In this document: one piece after another, positions 5,353 to 5,599 of the stretch
Position numbering within the stretch: position 1 is the stretch's first letter
Layout: each line of letters opens with the position of its first letter
NCBI GenBank assembly: GCA_003154855.1
Contig: PMEV01000432.1
Location: forward strand, 3,160-8,758
Source of the DNA: Bryobacterales bacterium
Lineage (GTDB): Bacteria; Acidobacteriota; Terriglobia; Bryobacterales; Bryobacteraceae
Direction of reading: 5' to 3'
Length of the DNA stretch: 5,599 bases
The notes under the pieces: model-generated
What the model saw: only the letters and a program-made list of their open reading frames with translations
What the model was told of the DNA's origin: nothing
Database searches by the model: none
Translations under genes and position numbers: made by a program

Positions 5353-5599
5353 ATGCGACTTCTGGTTGGGATGTTGGCGGTTTGCGGTGTGCTTCTGGGA
5401 CAGGAATTCCCGGAGGGGAGTGTCGCGAAAATTGCCTCCGGGTTCAAGTTCACGGAAGGGCCGGTGTGGTCGCGGGAGGGCTTCCTGCTGTTCAGCGACA
5501 TTCCGAATAACAGGATCATGAAGCTCACGCCCGGAGGAGGGACCGCGGTGTTTCGGGAGTCCAGCAACGGCGCCAACGGGCTGGCGTTCGACGCGCAGG
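5353..5599 (+). CDS. SMP-30/gluconolactonase-family beta-propeller protein, 5' part only
   Basis: Eighty-two residues are visible before the window ends. Members are six-bladed propellers that hydrolyse sugar lactones with a bound metal ion; exported versions are common in soil bacteria. Residues 1-16 look like a signal peptide (MRLLVGMLAVCGVLLG). The family opening follows: ASGFKFTEGPVW (28-39), where Glu35 matches the first metal-ligand glutamate, then LLFSDIPNNRIMKLTP (45-60) as the first blade, and SSNGANGLAFD (71-81), the usual Asn-Gly-Leu turn. The start at 5353 is preferred over an in-frame ATG 12 bases upstream (5341) because the signal peptide begins there and a -10-like TACAAT covers the earlier ATG. 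Cys11 sits in the hydrophobic core with Val before it, a poor lipobox, so a lipoprotein is unlikely. Substrate cannot be told from this fragment. Confidence 0.88.
   Translation, partial: MRLLVGMLAVCGVLLGQEFPEGSVAKIASGFKFTEGPVWSREGFLLFSDIPNNRIMKLTPGGGTAVFRESSNGANGLAFDAQ

Noticed and set aside
5295..5510. Plus-strand open frame over the start of the SMP-30-type gene
   Set aside because: A different frame from the one encoding the EGPVW and NGLAFD marks, with no domain of its own.

Overview
The window is dense, GC-rich bacterial chromosome with strong G/C bias at third codon positions. It holds nine protein-coding genes, two of them cut by the window edges, and no RNA genes, transposons or CRISPR arrays that I can see. 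The gene style (small exported proteins of unknown role, a DUF4097-type protein, an SMP-30-type sugar lactonase-like protein, many divergent pairs) suggests a soil Acidobacteriota, perhaps of the Bryobacterales/Solibacter type. That placement is an impression from content and composition, not a demonstration.

Layout. At the left, a secreted DUF4097-type repeat protein (minus, cut at base 1) diverges over 68 bp from a 73-residue two-helix membrane protein. After a 174-bp gap holding a small imperfect hairpin comes a plus-strand pair 22 bp apart: a membrane-anchored N-acetylmuramoyl-L-alanine amidase (Amidase_2 type) and a cytoplasmic actin-fold protein with resemblance to MreB/MamK. The actin-like gene converges, 5 bp apart, on rsfS (ribosomal silencing factor, minus, probable TTG start). 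rsfS diverges from hpt (hypoxanthine phosphoribosyltransferase). A YbhB/YbcL (PEBP-type) gene follows and converges, 7 bp apart, on a minus-strand secreted beta-barrel-like protein of unknown role. That gene diverges over about 61 bp from an SMP-30/gluconolactonase-type gene that runs off the right edge.

How they fit together. Most neighbours are unrelated housekeeping or exported functions in separate transcription units. The exception is the amidase/actin-like pair, which looks like one operon linking a peptidoglycan hydrolase outside the membrane to a possible filament protein inside it. It is the best candidate here for an undescribed system. The actin-like protein keeps the first phosphate-binding loop but has lost the acidic residue of the second, and the amidase has unusual spacing between two predicted zinc ligands.

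A second theme is translation start type. The actin-like, rsfS and YbhB genes have clear Shine-Dalgarno sequences. Several divergently placed genes instead have a -10-like hexamer 7-12 bases before the ATG and no Shine-Dalgarno, suggesting leaderless or very short-leader transcripts.
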